This document shows positions 51,359 through 62,328 of a DNA stretch of 64,000 nucleotides, piece by piece. Position 1 is the first letter of the stretch, and every line of letters begins with the position of its first letter. The notes beneath the pieces were generated by a model. The model saw only the letters and a program-made list of their open reading frames with translations, made no database searches and was not told the origin of the DNA. A program made the translations under genes and the position numbers. The stretch covers positions 385,992 through 449,991 of the forward strand of contig NZ_CP101322.1 in the NCBI RefSeq assembly GCF_024300625.1, read 5' to 3'. Source of the stretch: Halovivax gelatinilyticus (GTDB lineage: Archaea > Halobacteriota > Halobacteria > Halobacteriales > Natrialbaceae).

Positions 51359-52186
51359 CTAGGTGTCGGCCGCGCGTTGGTAGACGAACTCCTTCACTAG
51401 CTTTCCCCCGAGCGAGGCGGCCTGCCCGTCGTCGCGGTCGTTCACCTCGACGACGTCGAAGCCGGTCGTGTGCGGGGTGACCGCCCGAACGACCGCGCGC
51501 ATCTCGCGAGAGTCGAGCCCGAATGGCTCCATCGTCCCGGTTCCGGGTGCGTAGGCCGGATCCGCTCCGTCGATGTCGACGCTGAGGTAGGCCTCGCGAC
51601 CGCCGAGGAGCGACTCGACGTCGGTGTCGGCGAGCCAGTCCGAAACGTCCTCGGGTGGCACGACCGTGACGTCGTCTGCGTTCGCTCGCTCCCACTCCTC
51701 CTCGCTGCCCGTCCGAGCGCCGAGGATGATCGCCGCTTCGACGCTCGGTTCTTCGAGAATCCGTCGGGTTACGCACGCGTGGTTCATCGGGTTGCCGTCG
51801 TAGGCGTCGCGCAAGTCGAGGTGGGCGTCGAGACAGACGAACACGTCGGGTTCGACGGCGCGAACCCCGGCGAGCGAGACGGTGTGTTCGCCGCCGAGCA
51901 GTAGCGGAGTCGCGTCGTCCCAGACGACGTCTCGTACCGTCCCCTCGAGGAACTCGAGGTACTCGCGGACGTCGTCCCAGACGTGGACGTCGCCGTCGTC
52001 GTGGACGCCGCAGTCGGTGAAGTACCGGCCCGTCCGGTGATCGTAATCGTCGAACGTCGTCGCAAAATGGCGAATGCGCCGGGGCCCGAAGCGAGCCCCC
52101 GGCTGAAAGGTCGTCGACGCGTCCAGGGGCGCGCCGACGATCACGAAGTTCGCGCCATCGCGGTCGTCAGTGGCCCCGGGAAACAT
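51359..52186 (-). CDS. speB: agmatinase (ureohydrolase)
   Basis: 275 residues. The binuclear Mn motifs of ureohydrolases are GGEHTVS near 97, DAHLDLRD near 118, and SVDIDGADPAYAPGTGTMEPFGL near 204. The ATG overlaps the eIF5A stop by one base (TGATG), so translation is coupled. In haloarchaea agmatine-derived polyamine steps are needed for eIF5A hypusination, which explains the pairing. Arginase is the alternative; context favours agmatinase. Confidence 0.92.
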   Translation of the reverse strand: MFPGATDDRDGANFVIVGAPLDASTTFQPGARFGPRRIRHFATTFDDYDHRTGRYFTDCGVHDDGDVHVWDDVREYLEFLEGTVRDVVWDDATPLLLGGEHTVSLAGVRAVEPDVFVCLDAHLDLRDAYDGNPMNHACVTRRILEEPSVEAAIILGARTGSEEEWERANADDVTVVPPEDVSDWLADTDVESLLGGREAYLSVDIDGADPAYAPGTGTMEPFGLDSREMRAVVRAVTPHTTGFDVVEVNDRDDGQAASLGGKLVKEFVYQRAADT

Positions 52187-52560
52187 CAGACGATCTTTCG
52201 CTGGCCTTCCATCTCGAGGAACTCGATCTCGTCGTCGGGAGAGGCGTCGACGCCGTCCGGGATGCGCATCGTGAACGTCTCGTAGCTCTCTAAGTCCATC
52301 ACCTGCATGTCGTCGCCGGAGACGGAGACGACCTGTCCCTGCTTTCGCTCGATGATCGGAACGCGAATCTTCGCGTCGACCGGCTGGCTGAGCGATCGCT
52401 TCTTCTCGTCGAAGACGCCTTTGGCCTCGATGCGGGCCTTCGCGCTCCCGTGTTTGCCGGGCTTGGCCGTCGAGTAGGCGTTGATCTTACACGCCGCTTC
52501 GTCGATCATGACGTAGCCGCCCTCCTGGAGATCACGAACTTCCTTCTGCTGAGTCGCCAT
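52186..52560 (-). CDS. eif5a: translation factor eIF5A
   Basis: 124 residues. The hypusination loop is [12 protein letters not shown], with the target lysine K36. The N-terminal SH3-like domain and the C-terminal OB domain (VISGDD-like [13 protein letters not shown] near 78) are complete. eIF5A relieves stalling at proline-rich stretches and aids termination. ATG at 52560; a TATA box at 52583-52590 makes the message leaderless. Agmatinase is the downstream gene. Confidence 0.96.
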   Translation of the reverse strand: MATQQKEVRDLQEGGYVMIDEAACKINAYSTAKPGKHGSAKARIEAKGVFDEKKRSLSQPVDAKIRVPIIERKQGQVVSVSGDDMQVMDLESYETFTMRIPDGVDASPDDEIEFLEMEGQRKIV

Positions 52561-52582
52561 ACCCACCCGTATCCAACCGAGT

Positions 52583-52590
52583 GGTATAAA
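52583..52590 (-). promoter_or_regulatory. TATA box of eIF5A-agmatinase operon
   Basis: TTTATACC on the minus strand, centred 27 nt before the eIF5A ATG at 52560: a leaderless start. Confidence 0.6.
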
Positions 52591-52697
52591 CGGTTTGAAT
52601 CCGCGCGAGGCGACGGTCGCCGTCGAGGCCGGATCCGACCACCGACCGCCGGGCGCTCGACGAAACAGTTTTCGCCGCGCCATCTAACGCTCTCGTA

Positions 52698-53297
52698 ATG
52701 ATCGACGCGGTGTTATTCGTCGGCGCGTTCGTACTCGCGGCGGTGGCAACCGTCTGGCTAGCTGTCGTGATCCGTCGGAACCGACGATCTCGCCCGGCCG
52801 GCGTCGGTCGGCTGAACGATCGGCTCGCCGAGGTGCACGGCGACCGGGCGAGCCACCTGGAGCGCCCGCCGCGAGTCGTCCGCCTGAGAACGGTTCGCAA
52901 GCGGCACGCGAACCGACCGACGACGGCCGCCAATTCGAGCGAGAACCCGTCGACGGAGACCGCGATCGCTCCCGTCATCGAGGTCGAACTCGGCTCGACC
53001 GAACCGCCGAGCACCGACCTCGCGTTCGAGTTCGTCGCGAGCGTGCTCGAGGCGGTTCACCCGTCCCTCTCGGCGGACGCCCCAGTTTCTCACTACGACG
53101 TCCAGTTTCGGTACGGCCCCGACGGTTTGCTCGTCTCGCGTAACTGCTTTCGCGTCGGCGTGCCGGCCGAGCTGGCGGATCGACTCCTGAACGACGACCG
53201 CTACCGCGCACACGACCTCCACCGCGACGTGAAAGCGGGAGACGACGGAACCGAAGAGACGGTCCCGGTCCTCTGGGGCGAGTGTCGATCGTACTGA
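52698..53297 (+). CDS. single-span membrane protein of unknown function
   Basis: 199 residues. An N-terminal helix (IDAVLFVGAFVLAAVATVWLAVVI) anchors a cytoplasmic basic stretch, an acidic linker and a compact domain at about 110-199 with FEFVASVLEAVHPSL, YDVQFRYGPDGLLVSRNCFRVGVP. Cysteines near 148 and 196 are isolated. I do not recognise a family. It is divergent from eIF5A, with starts 138 nt apart. Confidence 0.7.
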   Translation: MIDAVLFVGAFVLAAVATVWLAVVIRRNRRSRPAGVGRLNDRLAEVHGDRASHLERPPRVVRLRTVRKRHANRPTTAANSSENPSTETAIAPVIEVELGSTEPPSTDLAFEFVASVLEAVHPSLSADAPVSHYDVQFRYGPDGLLVSRNCFRVGVPAELADRLLNDDRYRAHDLHRDVKAGDDGTEETVPVLWGECRSY

Positions 53298-53417
53298 CGG
53301 ACTAGCCGAAGGCCCTCGTCGAGCGACCGTACCGGTCCGGATTGCCGACACCGGAGACCGGTCGCGACACCTGCCGGTACCGTTTGCCTTAGCCCGCGGG
53401 ATGAACGACGACGAGTA

Positions 53418-54731
53418 ATGACGACGCTCGACTCGCTCGCATCGATCTGTGCGGCGCTCGAAGACCGAACGTTCGAACGGCCGCCGGCGATCGTCTGTAA
53501 CGCCCACATAACCGGCCTCGGCGTCTCCCGCGCGCTCGCGGCTCGCGACGTTCCCGTCATCGCTCTCGACCGGAGCGGTGACGGCGTCGCACCGCCCTCC
53601 GATGCGATCGTGGAGGCCGCCGACGTGACCTTTCCGCTCGACGACGCGGACGGGTTTCGACGCGACGTCGAGCGCGTCGCCGAGACGGTGGACCACGAGC
53701 CCGTCATCTTCGGCTGTATGGACGAGTGGGTCCACGCGATCGCCGAGACCGAGCCTGCGGGGGTCAGACGACCGTTTTCCGAGCAGTCCGTGATCGACGC
53801 CGTCCTCGACAAGGAGTCGCTGTACGCCCTCGCCGAGGACCAGGACGTGCCGTACCCCGAGACGTACCGCCTGGCCGGCTTCGGTGACGGCCGTGACCCG
53901 GAACGGGGCGAGACGCGGGGAATCGACCGGACCACCACCGCCGTCCCCGACATCCCGGCGCTCGATCCAGCGGAGGCTGCCGGCGAACTCGGCTTTCCCC
54001 TCGTCGTCAAGCCCGCCAGAAAGCGCGAGTTCGAGGAGTTGCTCGGGACGAACGTCGTCGAGGTTGCAGACAGCGACGAATACCACGAACTGCTCGCCCG
54101 CGCGGCCGATGCGGGTGTTCGCGTTATGGCCCAGGAGAAGGTTCCCGTCGCCGTCGGCGAAGATCGCTCCGTCGCCTCCTACGTTTCCCCCGACGGCGAG
54201 CGCCTGAGCGTGGTCGGGAACGCGCGTGTCCGCTATCCGCGCGGATACGGCACCTCCTGCGTCGTCGACCAGGTCGCCGATCCCGAGCTCGAAGAGCGCG
54301 CCTTCGGCCTCCTCGACGCGGCTGGCTACCACGGCATCAGCGAAGCAGAATTCGTCTACGATCGCGACCGCGAGGAGTACGTCCTGCTTGACGTCAACAC
54401 GCGCCCGTGGAAGTGGATCGGCATGCCCGTCGAGGCCGGCGCCAACCTGCCCTACGCCGCCTACGCCGACGCCGTCGGAATCGAGTACGACCCCGACGAG
54501 CGCCGCGAGGACGTTCGCTGGGTCTACCTCCGGGACTACCTGGCCGGCCTCGTCGGCGAGGACGGCGCCGTCGACGTCCTCTCCCACACGGAGTGGACGT
54601 CATTAGTGACTGGCGAGTTCGAGTCTACGCCCGGCCTGACGACCGGCGTGTACCGGCCCTCGGATCCTGGTCCGACGGTGCAGCTACTCGAGACTGAGTT
54701 CAGCCGACGTGAGTACTACTGTTCCTGTTGA
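53418..54731 (+). CDS. ATP-grasp carboxylate-amine ligase-like enzyme
   Basis: 437 residues. A Rossmann-like front domain (IVCNAHITGLGVSRALAARDVPVIALDR) leads to the ATP-grasp domain: FPLVVKPARKREFEELLGTN near 194 (Lys of the P-loop), MAQEKVPVAVGED near 237 and ISEAEFVYDRDREEYVLLDVNTRPWKWIG near 310 (Mg2+ acids). D-aspartate ligases and related enzymes share this layout. The acceptor and donor are unknown. No close operon partner; katG follows with its own promoter. Confidence 0.8.
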   Translation: MTTLDSLASICAALEDRTFERPPAIVCNAHITGLGVSRALAARDVPVIALDRSGDGVAPPSDAIVEAADVTFPLDDADGFRRDVERVAETVDHEPVIFGCMDEWVHAIAETEPAGVRRPFSEQSVIDAVLDKESLYALAEDQDVPYPETYRLAGFGDGRDPERGETRGIDRTTTAVPDIPALDPAEAAGELGFPLVVKPARKREFEELLGTNVVEVADSDEYHELLARAADAGVRVMAQEKVPVAVGEDRSVASYVSPDGERLSVVGNARVRYPRGYGTSCVVDQVADPELEERAFGLLDAAGYHGISEAEFVYDRDREEYVLLDVNTRPWKWIGMPVEAGANLPYAAYADAVGIEYDPDERREDVRWVYLRDYLAGLVGEDGAVDVLSHTEWTSLVTGEFESTPGLTTGVYRPSDPGPTVQLLETEFSRREYYCSC

Positions 54732-54737
54732 CATCGT

Positions 54738-54759
54738 CAATTCGGTCAGCAGTGAATTG
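54738..54759 (+). promoter_or_regulatory. inverted repeat upstream of katG
   Basis: CAATTC (54738-54743) and GAATTG (54754-54759) with a 10-nt spacer, about 34 nt before the TATA box. A candidate site for a redox- or metal-responsive regulator. Confidence 0.35.
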
Positions 54760-54792
54760 CAACAAAGAACGTCAGAATGTCATACGTGAGAC

Positions 54793-54800
54793 AGTATTAA
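54793..54800 (+). promoter_or_regulatory. TATA box of katG
   Basis: AGTATTAA, centred about 30 nt before the ATG at 54827; predicted start near 54824, hence leaderless. Confidence 0.55.
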
Positions 54801-54808
54801 GAGGATAG

Positions 54809-56989
<2,181 letters not shown>

Positions 56990-57187
56990 TTCCGGTGAGA
57001 CGGGTTCGTCGTCGCGGTTGACCGAGCTGAACGACCGTTTCGGCGTCGGTAGGACACCCAAAAACGTGGACCAGTCGCCCGGTCCGCTCGGGCCAGGAAC
57101 GTGATCGGTCGAGGCGCATCTCGTCGATCCACGCTACGGAGACGTTCGGGACACCTTTATCCTCCGAGATCGTATCACGGGAACGAA

Positions 57188-57769
57188 ATGCCGACAGACG
57201 AGTCAGACGTTGTCAGGGCTGCCGACACCGTCTCGTCCGCGATGTACGGTCTGGCGGGCTGGCTGTTGATCGGATTCGGCCTCGCCCTTGCGATTTCCAG
57301 CCTGTCCCAAGCGAGCGACGGTCCGTTCGCGCTCGTCGGCGTCGGATTCGCGATCGTGTTACTCGCGTTCGGCGTCTTCGTCAATCCGGGACTTCGACGA
57401 CGAATCGACCGCCGACACGGGATCGACCAGTTCGGGACGGTCCGATCGGTCGACCACCGCGTGTTTCGCCCGGACAGGCGAACGGTCGAGCGCTGTCTCG
57501 TCTGCGACGAACCGACCGACAGGGGGCTGATACGGCGCTACCGCGAGGAGGTCGTCCTCGCCGGATTTCCCATCTACACCCGTTCGGTCGGGTACAACCA
57601 CTACTGTCCAGACTGTGCCAGTACCGAGATCCTCGGGACCGACGCTCCGGGCGCAAGCCAACTCGACTCGACCGATGCGAAGCCGGCCCAGTCCTCCCCA
57701 TCGTCGGAGCGATCGACAACTGCCTCCGTCGAAACCGACGGCGACGAGGTGTACGACCTGGAGACGTAG
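57188..57769 (+). CDS. membrane protein with zinc-ribbon tail
   Basis: 193 residues. Two helices (about 20-65: MYGLAGWLLIGFGLALAISSL and PFALVGVGFAIVLLAFGVFVN), then a cytoplasmic part with CLVC near 101 and YCPDC near 138, a split zinc-ribbon. The C-terminal 50 residues are low-complexity and acidic. No family recognised. ATG at 57188. Confidence 0.72.
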   Translation: MPTDESDVVRAADTVSSAMYGLAGWLLIGFGLALAISSLSQASDGPFALVGVGFAIVLLAFGVFVNPGLRRRIDRRHGIDQFGTVRSVDHRVFRPDRRTVERCLVCDEPTDRGLIRRYREEVVLAGFPIYTRSVGYNHYCPDCASTEILGTDAPGASQLDSTDAKPAQSSPSSERSTTASVETDGDEVYDLET

Positions 57770-57797
57770 GCGAGACCGTTCGCATCGTCCGCGTAGA

Positions 57798-58913
57798 TTA
57801 GAGCAACCGACTCACACGCGCTAACCCCTCGATCAATTCCTCCGTCGGGAGGCCGAATCCGATGCGGAAGTACTCGGGGTGATCGAAGTACTCCCCGGGA
57901 GCGAGCACGACGCGCTCCTCCTCGACGACCGTCCGGCAAAAGTCGATCCCGTTCTCGAACCCGTCGGGGACGGTGACGAAGCCGTTGACACCGACCGGGT
58001 CGTACCACGCCAGATCGTGCTCGTCGAGAAAGCGCCGGACGCGGTCTCGGTGATCCGCGGCGAGGGCGCGATTTGCGTTCAGGATGTCGGCTTCGTCGTC
58101 GCCGAGCGCCTGTTTCGCGACGTGCTGGCCGAAGATGCTCGGCGAGATGGTCGTGTAGTCCTTCCAGCGGACGGCCGCCTCGACGACGGGTTCGGGTCCG
58201 ACAAGCCAGCCAAAGCGCGTCCCGGCCAGGCCGTAGGCTTTGGTGAGACTCGTCGTCGAGATGCCGTGGTCGTAGCGCTTCGCGACGGGGTCCTGTGGTT
58301 CCTCGGCGAGGAGGCGGTAGACCTCGTCGCAGAGGAGATAGGCGCCGTGGTCGGCCGCCACCTCGGCCACGGCGTCCACGACGGCCGGCGGGTGATATCG
58401 ACCGGTCGGGTTGTTCGGGTTGTTGAGCACGACGACGGCTGTCTCGTCGGTCGCGGCCTCGGCGACGTCGTCGACGTCGAGTTCCCAGTTCGGCGCCTCG
58501 AGCGGAACCCGAGTGACCGAGCCCAGCGCCTCCGGAACGGCGTAGAGCGCCTGGTACGTCGGCGTCACGACGACGGCGTGGTCCCCCTCGCCGAAGCCGT
58601 CCACGGGTTCCTCGCCCGCCTCGTTCTCACCGTCGGGTGCCCGCTCGTCGAGCAGCGCGAGAAATGCCAGGAAGTTCGCCTCCTGCGTTCCACAGGTGAA
58701 ACAGATCTCAGAGGCGCTACGGTCGTAGCGTTGGGCTACCTCGGCGCGAAAGTCGGGATCGCCGTCGGTCGGGATGACGTAGCCCAGCTCGCCCGGATCG
58801 GTGTCGAAGCGGTCGCTCGCGAGGCTGCGAATGCCGCTTTCGGCGAGCATGATATCGGCGTCGTGCTCGTATCGGTCGAACCAGCGTTCGAGACCGAAGG
58901 GTTCGATCTGCAT
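57798..58913 (-). CDS. class I/II aminotransferase
   Basis: 371 residues, fold-type I PLP enzyme. The PLP lysine is in STTSLTKAYGLAGTRFGWLVG near 213; NNPNNPTG near 158 and YLLCDEVYRL near 187 hold the Asn and Asp contacts; the C-terminal Arg for the substrate carboxylate is in FRIGFG near 351. Substrate is an alpha-amino acid, class not determined. Upstream on the same strand, 86 nt away, lies the enolase-superfamily gene. Confidence 0.9.
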   Translation of the reverse strand: MQIEPFGLERWFDRYEHDADIMLAESGIRSLASDRFDTDPGELGYVIPTDGDPDFRAEVAQRYDRSASEICFTCGTQEANFLAFLALLDERAPDGENEAGEEPVDGFGEGDHAVVVTPTYQALYAVPEALGSVTRVPLEAPNWELDVDDVAEAATDETAVVVLNNPNNPTGRYHPPAVVDAVAEVAADHGAYLLCDEVYRLLAEEPQDPVAKRYDHGISTTSLTKAYGLAGTRFGWLVGPEPVVEAAVRWKDYTTISPSIFGQHVAKQALGDDEADILNANRALAADHRDRVRRFLDEHDLAWYDPVGVNGFVTVPDGFENGIDFCRTVVEEERVVLAPGEYFDHPEYFRIGFGLPTEELIEGLARVSRLL

Positions 58914-58999
58914 GACTGGAGTTCGGACGGCCGCGGGCAAGTACGTACTGCCATCGCAAGCGAGTCGGTGGCCGGCCGTCCACGACGATCGAAACGGTC

Positions 59000-60085
59000 T
59001 CACTCCCACCGAAATCCCGCCGGGTCCGTCGGCGGCACGAGCGGACTCGTGGGCAACTCGTCGGGAACCGTCGATCGATTGTACGCCCGGGGCGCGATAT
59101 CGTTCGGTCCGTCGGGGTAGAACAGCGAGGCCAGCAGCTGTAACTGACCGCGTCCGACGCCGAGTTCGAACTGGCCGCCGCCGTAGAGACGGATCTTGCG
59201 CTCCCGGCAGTACTCGATCGTCTCGAACAGCGACGCGATCGAGCCGAACCGGGAGGGCTTGATGTTGAGCCACCCGGGCTCCCACGGGAGTGCGCCCACG
59301 TCATCGAGGTCGTGGATCGGCGCGTCCCAGGAGACGCGCTCGCGGACGGACTCGTCGTCGAACAGCGGCCGGGTCTCGTCGGTCAGCGCCGGATCCTCGA
59401 GCACGGCGTTCGGAAACGCTTCGGCGAGCTGGCGATACAGATCGTAATCGCCCGGCGTCTCCACCTCGGTCCCCTCGTACTGTCCCTTCAGGTCGAGAAT
59501 CCGAACCGCGTCGAGGTCGGCGAGCTCGTCGATCAACGCGTCGTTCCAGTCGACGGTCGGATCGAGTTTGAGATCCACGCCCGGTCGACGAGACCGAAGG
59601 GCGTCGACCCTGTCGAGCGAGGGCGGGTCGCCGAGGCTCGTGCTGGCGACGAACCTGACCGGGTCGATCGATCGGCCGATTGCGCTCGCGAGATCCGTCT
59701 CCGCCTGGCGGAGCGCCAGGTCGAGCGCAGCACTCTCGACCGCCCAGCGGCGGTAGTTTCGAAAGACCTCGCGCTCCGGTGGATCGCCCGGGAACAGGTC
59801 GAGGTCGCCGAGTCGGTCCGAAAACGAGTCGATCGTGAATGAACCCGTGAGGTCGGGGAGGCCGGTCCGGGCGAGCGCCTCGTGGTGGTCCGTCTCGTAG
59901 GTGACGTCCTCGCCGAGGCCCGTTAGGGCGTCTGTGGACCCATCACCGCCATCCGCCGATAGCGGTCCCGAAAGCGAGACGGTCGTCGTCACCCGGGTGA
60001 AATCGCTCGACGTCTCGCGTTCGCGCCGGTCCAGCGAAACGGACTCGATCGTCACCGGTAATTCGGCGATGAGATCGTAGCTCAT
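59000..60085 (-). CDS. enolase-superfamily enzyme
   Basis: 361 residues. Expected barrel positions: LKLDPTVDW near 173, DLKGQYEGTEV near 198, LEDPALTDE near 229, DAPIHDLDD near 253 and NIKPSRFGS near 274. It is a divergent member: the usual acid-acid-acid metal set is only partly obvious. Muconate-lactonising, o-succinylbenzoate synthase or acid-sugar dehydratase activities are possible; none can be named. Start ATG 60085. It is upstream of the aminotransferase on the same strand. Confidence 0.75.
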   Translation of the reverse strand: MSYDLIAELPVTIESVSLDRRERETSSDFTRVTTTVSLSGPLSADGGDGSTDALTGLGEDVTYETDHHEALARTGLPDLTGSFTIDSFSDRLGDLDLFPGDPPEREVFRNYRRWAVESAALDLALRQAETDLASAIGRSIDPVRFVASTSLGDPPSLDRVDALRSRRPGVDLKLDPTVDWNDALIDELADLDAVRILDLKGQYEGTEVETPGDYDLYRQLAEAFPNAVLEDPALTDETRPLFDDESVRERVSWDAPIHDLDDVGALPWEPGWLNIKPSRFGSIASLFETIEYCRERKIRLYGGGQFELGVGRGQLQLLASLFYPDGPNDIAPRAYNRSTVPDELPTSPLVPPTDPAGFRWE

Positions 60086-60175
60086 GATCGTATTGTGGCG
60101 GCGACTCACAAAGTCGTTCGGCCGAGCAAAACGTTCGGATCGGCCGAGCAGCTGCCGTCCGGATCGATCGGACAG

Positions 60176-61867
60176 CTACCGGTCGGATTCGTCCCGGTCG
60201 TCGCCCCGCCGCTCGCGAAGACGCTGGCGAGTGAACTGCGGACGCGCCCGGATACCGCGTCGGGTCCGAAACGACCGGTACAGCTGAATCAGCGAACCGA
60301 CGACGATCACGACGGCCGCCACCGCCACGCTCGGCTCCGCCAACGCAACGCCGATTCCCGCCGTCACAATCCCCGCCGCGAGTACGAGCCCGTAGACGAT
60401 CCGCTTCGCCAGGCGGTCGAAGTGGTCGTCGGGATCTTCGAGCCCCGCCCTGACGTAGAGATCCTCGCGTTCGAGCCGGTCGAGGGCGGACTCGGCCTTC
60501 GGCGGAACGCGCACCGCCGAGACGGCCGACTCGCGGAATTGATCGCGCGCCTCGCCGAGGTACGCGCGTGTCGTCTCCTCTCGGTAACCCTGTTCGGTCA
60601 GATAGGTCGTCGCCGTCTCGATGAAGTCGAAGTCCGGATCGAGCGTGACGCAGACCCCCTCGACGACCGTCGCGACGCGCAAGATTAGCGCGAGTTCCCG
60701 AGGGAGCCGAAAGGGAAACTCGTAGATCGAGTCCTCGACGCGCGCGACGATCTGCTGGACGCGATAGCGTTCGACGTCCTCGCCGCGGGCGTCCTGAATC
60801 GCCAGTTCGAGCACCTCCGCCATGACCGTGCGATCGGCGTCGGGGCTGAGCGTCCCCGCCTCGACTAGCGCGTCGAGCACCGCATCGGTGTCGCGCCTGG
60901 CGATCGCGACGTAGAAGTCGACGATCTTCGTCTGAATGAACGGATCGACCCGCCCGGACATGCCGAAGTCGTAGAAGACGATCCGGCCGTCGTCGGTCAC
61001 CGCGAGGTTTCCGGGGTGTGGATCGGCGTGGAAGACGCCGTCGTCGATGATCATCTGCATGTACGACCGCTGGAGTCGATCGGCGAGCGCCGCCCGGTCG
61101 ATGTCCAGTTCGTCGAGGCGCTCGACGTCGGTGATCTTCGTCCCCGGAACGTACTCCATGGTGAGCACGCGCTCGCCGGAGTGGCTCTCGATCACGTCAG
61201 GGTGGACGTACCGGTCGTCGTCGGCGAAGTTCGCGGCGATCGTCTCCAGCATCTCGGCCTCGCGCTCGTAGTCCATCTCCTGGCGGATCGTCCGGTCGAA
61301 CTCGTCGGCCAGGGTCTCGAGCGAGAACGCGCGAGCGTCGTCGACGAACCGCTGTAAGAGCGGCACGGACCAGTGGATCACGCGGAGGTCGGCCTCGACG
61401 AGCGATTCGATTCCCGGCCGTCGCACCTTTACGGCGACGTCCTCGTCGTCTACGTGCGCCCGGTAAACCTGCCCGAGGCTCGCCCCGCTGATCGGCTCGC
61501 GGTCGAAGTCCGCGAACCGATCGTCGACGGGGCCGAGTTCGGCCTCGATCACCGCCTCCGCGTCGGACCACGCCGCCGGCGGGACCCGATCCTGGAGCGC
61601 CGAGAGCACCTCGAGGTAGACCGGCGGGAGGACGTCCGGCCGGCTCGAGAGGAGTTGTCCGAGCTTGACGAACGTCGGACCGAGGTCGAAGAGAATCGAG
61701 AGCAGCCGCTCCGCCCGCTCGCGATGGACGGCCTGTGACACCGTGCGAGGGCGGCCGAACAGGACGAACCGGCGGCGATCGCGCGCGTAGGCCCAGAGCA
61801 GCGGCAGAAACCGCCACGTGACCAGGAGAAACCGGCCGTACGAACGAACTCGCCCCAGCCTCACCAC
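60176..61867 (-). CDS. ABC1/AarF/UbiB-family atypical kinase
   Basis: 563 residues. The family KxGQ motif is FVKLGQLLSSRPDVLPPVYL (66-85). Other marks are ISGASLGQVYRAHV near 127, VAVKVRRPG near 144, EMDYEREAEML near 197, GVFHADPHPGN near 275 and FYDFGMSGR near 295. Two C-terminal helices anchor it (about 493-535). UbiB-type kinases support quinone synthesis; haloarchaea use menaquinone. It starts 2 nt after the Hsp20 stop, so the pair is an operon. Confidence 0.9.
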   Translation of the reverse strand: MVRLGRVRSYGRFLLVTWRFLPLLWAYARDRRRFVLFGRPRTVSQAVHRERAERLLSILFDLGPTFVKLGQLLSSRPDVLPPVYLEVLSALQDRVPPAAWSDAEAVIEAELGPVDDRFADFDREPISGASLGQVYRAHVDDEDVAVKVRRPGIESLVEADLRVIHWSVPLLQRFVDDARAFSLETLADEFDRTIRQEMDYEREAEMLETIAANFADDDRYVHPDVIESHSGERVLTMEYVPGTKITDVERLDELDIDRAALADRLQRSYMQMIIDDGVFHADPHPGNLAVTDDGRIVFYDFGMSGRVDPFIQTKIVDFYVAIARRDTDAVLDALVEAGTLSPDADRTVMAEVLELAIQDARGEDVERYRVQQIVARVEDSIYEFPFRLPRELALILRVATVVEGVCVTLDPDFDFIETATTYLTEQGYREETTRAYLGEARDQFRESAVSAVRVPPKAESALDRLEREDLYVRAGLEDPDDHFDRLAKRIVYGLVLAAGIVTAGIGVALAEPSVAVAAVVIVVGSLIQLYRSFRTRRGIRARPQFTRQRLRERRGDDRDESDR

Positions 61868-61869
61868 CC

Positions 61870-62226
61870 CTACCGGCTCTCGTCGTCGACGACGTCGATC
61901 GTCGTCTCCCCGTTTTTCGGGATCGTCACTTCGAGGACACCGCGATCGATCACCGTCTCGATCGGCGGCTCGTCCAGGCCGTTCGGAAGCGAGAGCGTGA
62001 TGGTTCGGTCGTCGGGACGATTCTCCTCGACGTACTCGTAGTCGTCCGGGTGCGATCGCTCGCGGGCGGCGTCGATGACGAGCGTCCCGGAGTCGACCGT
62101 CACGTCGAGCGTGGCCGCGGAGACGCCGGGGACGTCGACGACGAGCAGGTAGGCGTCGTCGTCTTCGAGGAGATCGTAAAAGACGTCACTGGGGAGGGTA
62201 CGTACCGCGTCGCGCAAGCCAGCCAT
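61870..62226 (-). CDS. Hsp20-family small heat-shock protein
   Basis: 118 residues, one alpha-crystallin domain: DAYLLVVDVPGVSAATLDVTVDSGTLVIDA (24-53) and ITLSLPNGLDEPPIETVIDRGVLEVTIPK (75-103), with the conserved G-V-L triplet. It lacks a long N-terminal arm, so oligomers may be small. It prevents aggregation of unfolding proteins. It is the upstream gene of the ABC1 kinase operon. Confidence 0.85.
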   Translation of the reverse strand: MAGLRDAVRTLPSDVFYDLLEDDDAYLLVVDVPGVSAATLDVTVDSGTLVIDAARERSHPDDYEYVEENRPDDRTITLSLPNGLDEPPIETVIDRGVLEVTIPKNGETTIDVVDDESR

Positions 62227-62328
62227 TGTTTGTCCTTCGAACCCGGGAACGAAAAAAGCCGCGGTCGTGCCAGCCGGTCACACTGATCGGCTGGCAGAGA
62301 GGGTCGTTCGCCGGACTGGAGAATCGGC

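Noticed and set aside
53329..53380. GTACCGG ... CCGGTAC inverted repeat before the ATP-grasp gene
   Set aside because: Only 7 bp with a 38-nt spacer in GC-rich DNA; too likely by chance.
52758..54587. 609-codon open frame antisense to the ATP-grasp gene
   Set aside because: Long antisense frames are common in GC-rich DNA. The + strand frame has all ATP-grasp motifs and an acidic composition; the antisense one has no domain.
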